Shown: one piece after another, positions 5,058-6,165 of the stretch
Layout of the letters: each line of letters begins with the position of its first letter
How positions within the stretch are numbered: position 1 is the first letter of the stretch
Source: Nitratifractor sp.
GTDB lineage: Bacteria; Campylobacterota; Campylobacteria; Campylobacterales; Sulfurovaceae
Assembly (NCBI GenBank): GCA_024762845.1
Contig: JANTGQ010000089.1
Coordinates: forward strand, 1-6,165
Length of the DNA: 6,165 bases
Direction: 5' to 3'
Translations under genes and position numbers: made by a program
Notes under the pieces: generated by a model
Databases searched by the model: none
The model's input: the letters and a program-made list of their open reading frames with translations, nothing else
What the model was told of the DNA's origin: nothing

Positions 5058-6155
5058 ATGCCAGCAGATATGAATGACTATTTTAAGAAGAGGAAGCCAT
5101 CGAATGAACCCCCTAAAGAGGGAAACAAGAGAGGCGGAGGTGGGTTTGAGCCACCATTTAACCCACAAAACTTTGGAGGAAAAGGCTTTAGTGCCTTAAT
5201 TATTATTGCTGCAGTTGCAATTGGACTTTTTTTACTAAAACCTTTTACAATTATTAACTCTGGAGAAGTGGGTATAAAAGTTACAACTGGTAAATTTACA
5301 GATAAACCTCTTGAGCCGGGATTACACTTTTATATTCCTATATTTGAGAAGATTATCCCAGTAAATGTACGTGTTAGAATGATTACCTATAGTAATGACC
5401 AAAAGAATGCTATATCAAATGGAAATATGCGATATGAGGGTGGTTTACTTAAAAACCCTGCAATTCGCGTAATGGATTCTAGAGGTCTTGATGTTGATAT
5501 AGATTTAGCAGTACAATACCACCTAAGATCTGAGAGCGCTCCTGTGACAATTGCAACATGGGGTACGGCGTGGGAAGATAAGATTATCAATACAAAAGTT
5601 CGTGAGATTGTACGAGATGTTATAGGTCGTTATACAGCTGAGACACTGCCTCAAAAGCGTCAAGAGATAGCAAAAGAGGTAAAAGAGCAGTTATTGAAAA
5701 GAGTGAGTGCTGTACCAAACAAACCTGTAGCACTTGACTCTGTTGAGCTTAGAAATATTGAACTCCCACAGAAGATTAAAGAGAAGATAGAGGAGCTTCA
5801 GGCTGAAAAGCAAAATGTTATGATTGCAGAGCAGCAAAAAGAGAGAGCAAAAAGAGAAGCTGAGAGAAAAGCTGAGATAGCTCGTGGTGAAGCTGAGAAG
5901 AAGAGAATTGAGGCACAGGGTTCTGCTGATAAGATTAGAATTGAAGCTGATTCACAATCGAAAGCGAATAAGTTGATTTCTGATTCTCTGACTGAGCAGT
6001 TATTACAGTTAAAGCAGATTCAGACACAGAACTCATTTAACGAAGCGCTAAAAGTAAACAGAGATGCGAAGATTTTCCTAACACCTGGTGGTGCGGTTCC
6101 AAATATTTGGCTTGACGCAAAAGATAAACAAAAAACTACTACACTTAATAACTAA
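5058..6155 (+). CDS. SPFH/band 7 (prohibitin-type) single-pass membrane protein
   Basis: This is a membrane-anchored SPFH-domain protein of the prohibitin/HflK-HflC type. Such proteins form large rings or microdomains in the inner membrane and often control membrane proteases such as FtsH, but the partner is not shown here. Residues 1-44 are polar and Gly/Pro-rich (DMNDYFKKRK, then RGGGGFEPPF), resembling HflK N-termini. One membrane helix follows (about 45-61, ALIIIAAVAIGLFLL), with no signal-peptide cleavage site. The SPFH domain spans about 62-235 (INSGEVGIKVTTGKF, LEPGLHFYIPIFEKI, DSRGLDVDIDLAVQYHL, LDSVELRNIELP). A highly charged coiled coil rich in Glu, Lys, Arg and Ala covers about 237-305, and the C-terminus has KIFLTPGGAVPNIW. 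The ribosome site AAAGGAA overlaps the ilvE stop. I recall C. jejuni Cj0268c, in the same place, being linked to host-cell adhesion and invasion; in a free-living organism a membrane-quality role is more likely (inference). The gene is complete at 365 residues. Confidence 0.9.
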   Translation: MPADMNDYFKKRKPSNEPPKEGNKRGGGGFEPPFNPQNFGGKGFSALIIIAAVAIGLFLLKPFTIINSGEVGIKVTTGKFTDKPLEPGLHFYIPIFEKIIPVNVRVRMITYSNDQKNAISNGNMRYEGGLLKNPAIRVMDSRGLDVDIDLAVQYHLRSESAPVTIATWGTAWEDKIINTKVREIVRDVIGRYTAETLPQKRQEIAKEVKEQLLKRVSAVPNKPVALDSVELRNIELPQKIKEKIEELQAEKQNVMIAEQQKERAKREAERKAEIARGEAEKKRIEAQGSADKIRIEADSQSKANKLISDSLTEQLLQLKQIQTQNSFNEALKVNRDAKIFLTPGGAVPNIWLDAKDKQKTTTLNN

Positions 6156-6165
6156 ATAGGGGCTG

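Noticed and set aside
5787..5975. Repeated GAAGCTGAGA-like stretches as a DNA repeat array
   Set aside because: They encode the Glu/Lys/Ala-rich coiled coil of the SPFH protein. The repetition follows from the heptad-like protein sequence and is not a regular DNA repeat.

Overview
The window looks like a piece of chromosome from a Campylobacterota (epsilonproteobacterial) species, probably a free-living Sulfurimonas/Sulfurovum-type organism rather than a host-adapted one. The basis is protein character recognised by eye: an RibD with a long insert in its deaminase domain, a tightly coupled ubiE-xseA pair, and an ilvE followed directly by an SPFH/prohibitin-type membrane protein. As I recall, Campylobacter jejuni has the same two pairings (Cj0324-Cj0325 and Cj0269c-Cj0268c). 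Genus cannot be settled without a database search.

Layout. Positions 1-674 hold the C-terminal end of a Type III restriction endonuclease (Res) subunit, open at the left edge of the window and carrying the PD-(D/E)XK nuclease motif. Next, on the minus strand, is tRNA-Asn(GTT) with encoded CCA (784-858), driven by a near-consensus sigma70 promoter (889-917). The tRNA promoter and the ribD promoter lie back to back in the region 859-976. From there to the right edge everything is on the plus strand: ribD (riboflavin synthesis), ubiE/menG (quinone methylation), xseA (exonuclease VII large subunit, overlapping ubiE by 4 bases), ilvE (branched-chain aminotransferase) and a single-pass SPFH-domain protein.

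How it fits together. The right-hand 5.2 kb is a run of core housekeeping genes facing one way. ubiE-xseA and ilvE-SPFH are clearly translationally or transcriptionally coupled pairs. ribD-ubiE (123-base gap with its own -10 box) and xseA-ilvE (62-base gap) may be separate transcription units or one loose operon. The products serve unrelated pathways. The restriction gene on the left differs in base and codon use (richer in G+C, with many C-ending codons such as ATC and CTC) and abuts the 3' end of a tRNA gene. That arrangement suggests an accessory island boundary.

I found no CRISPR array, insertion sequence, riboswitch or clearly new system. The observations most worth checking are the possible tRNA-Asn island junction, the in-frame open stretch after the ribD stop codon, an altered conserved motif in XseA, and a start-stop ATG-TAA element just before the ilvE start.
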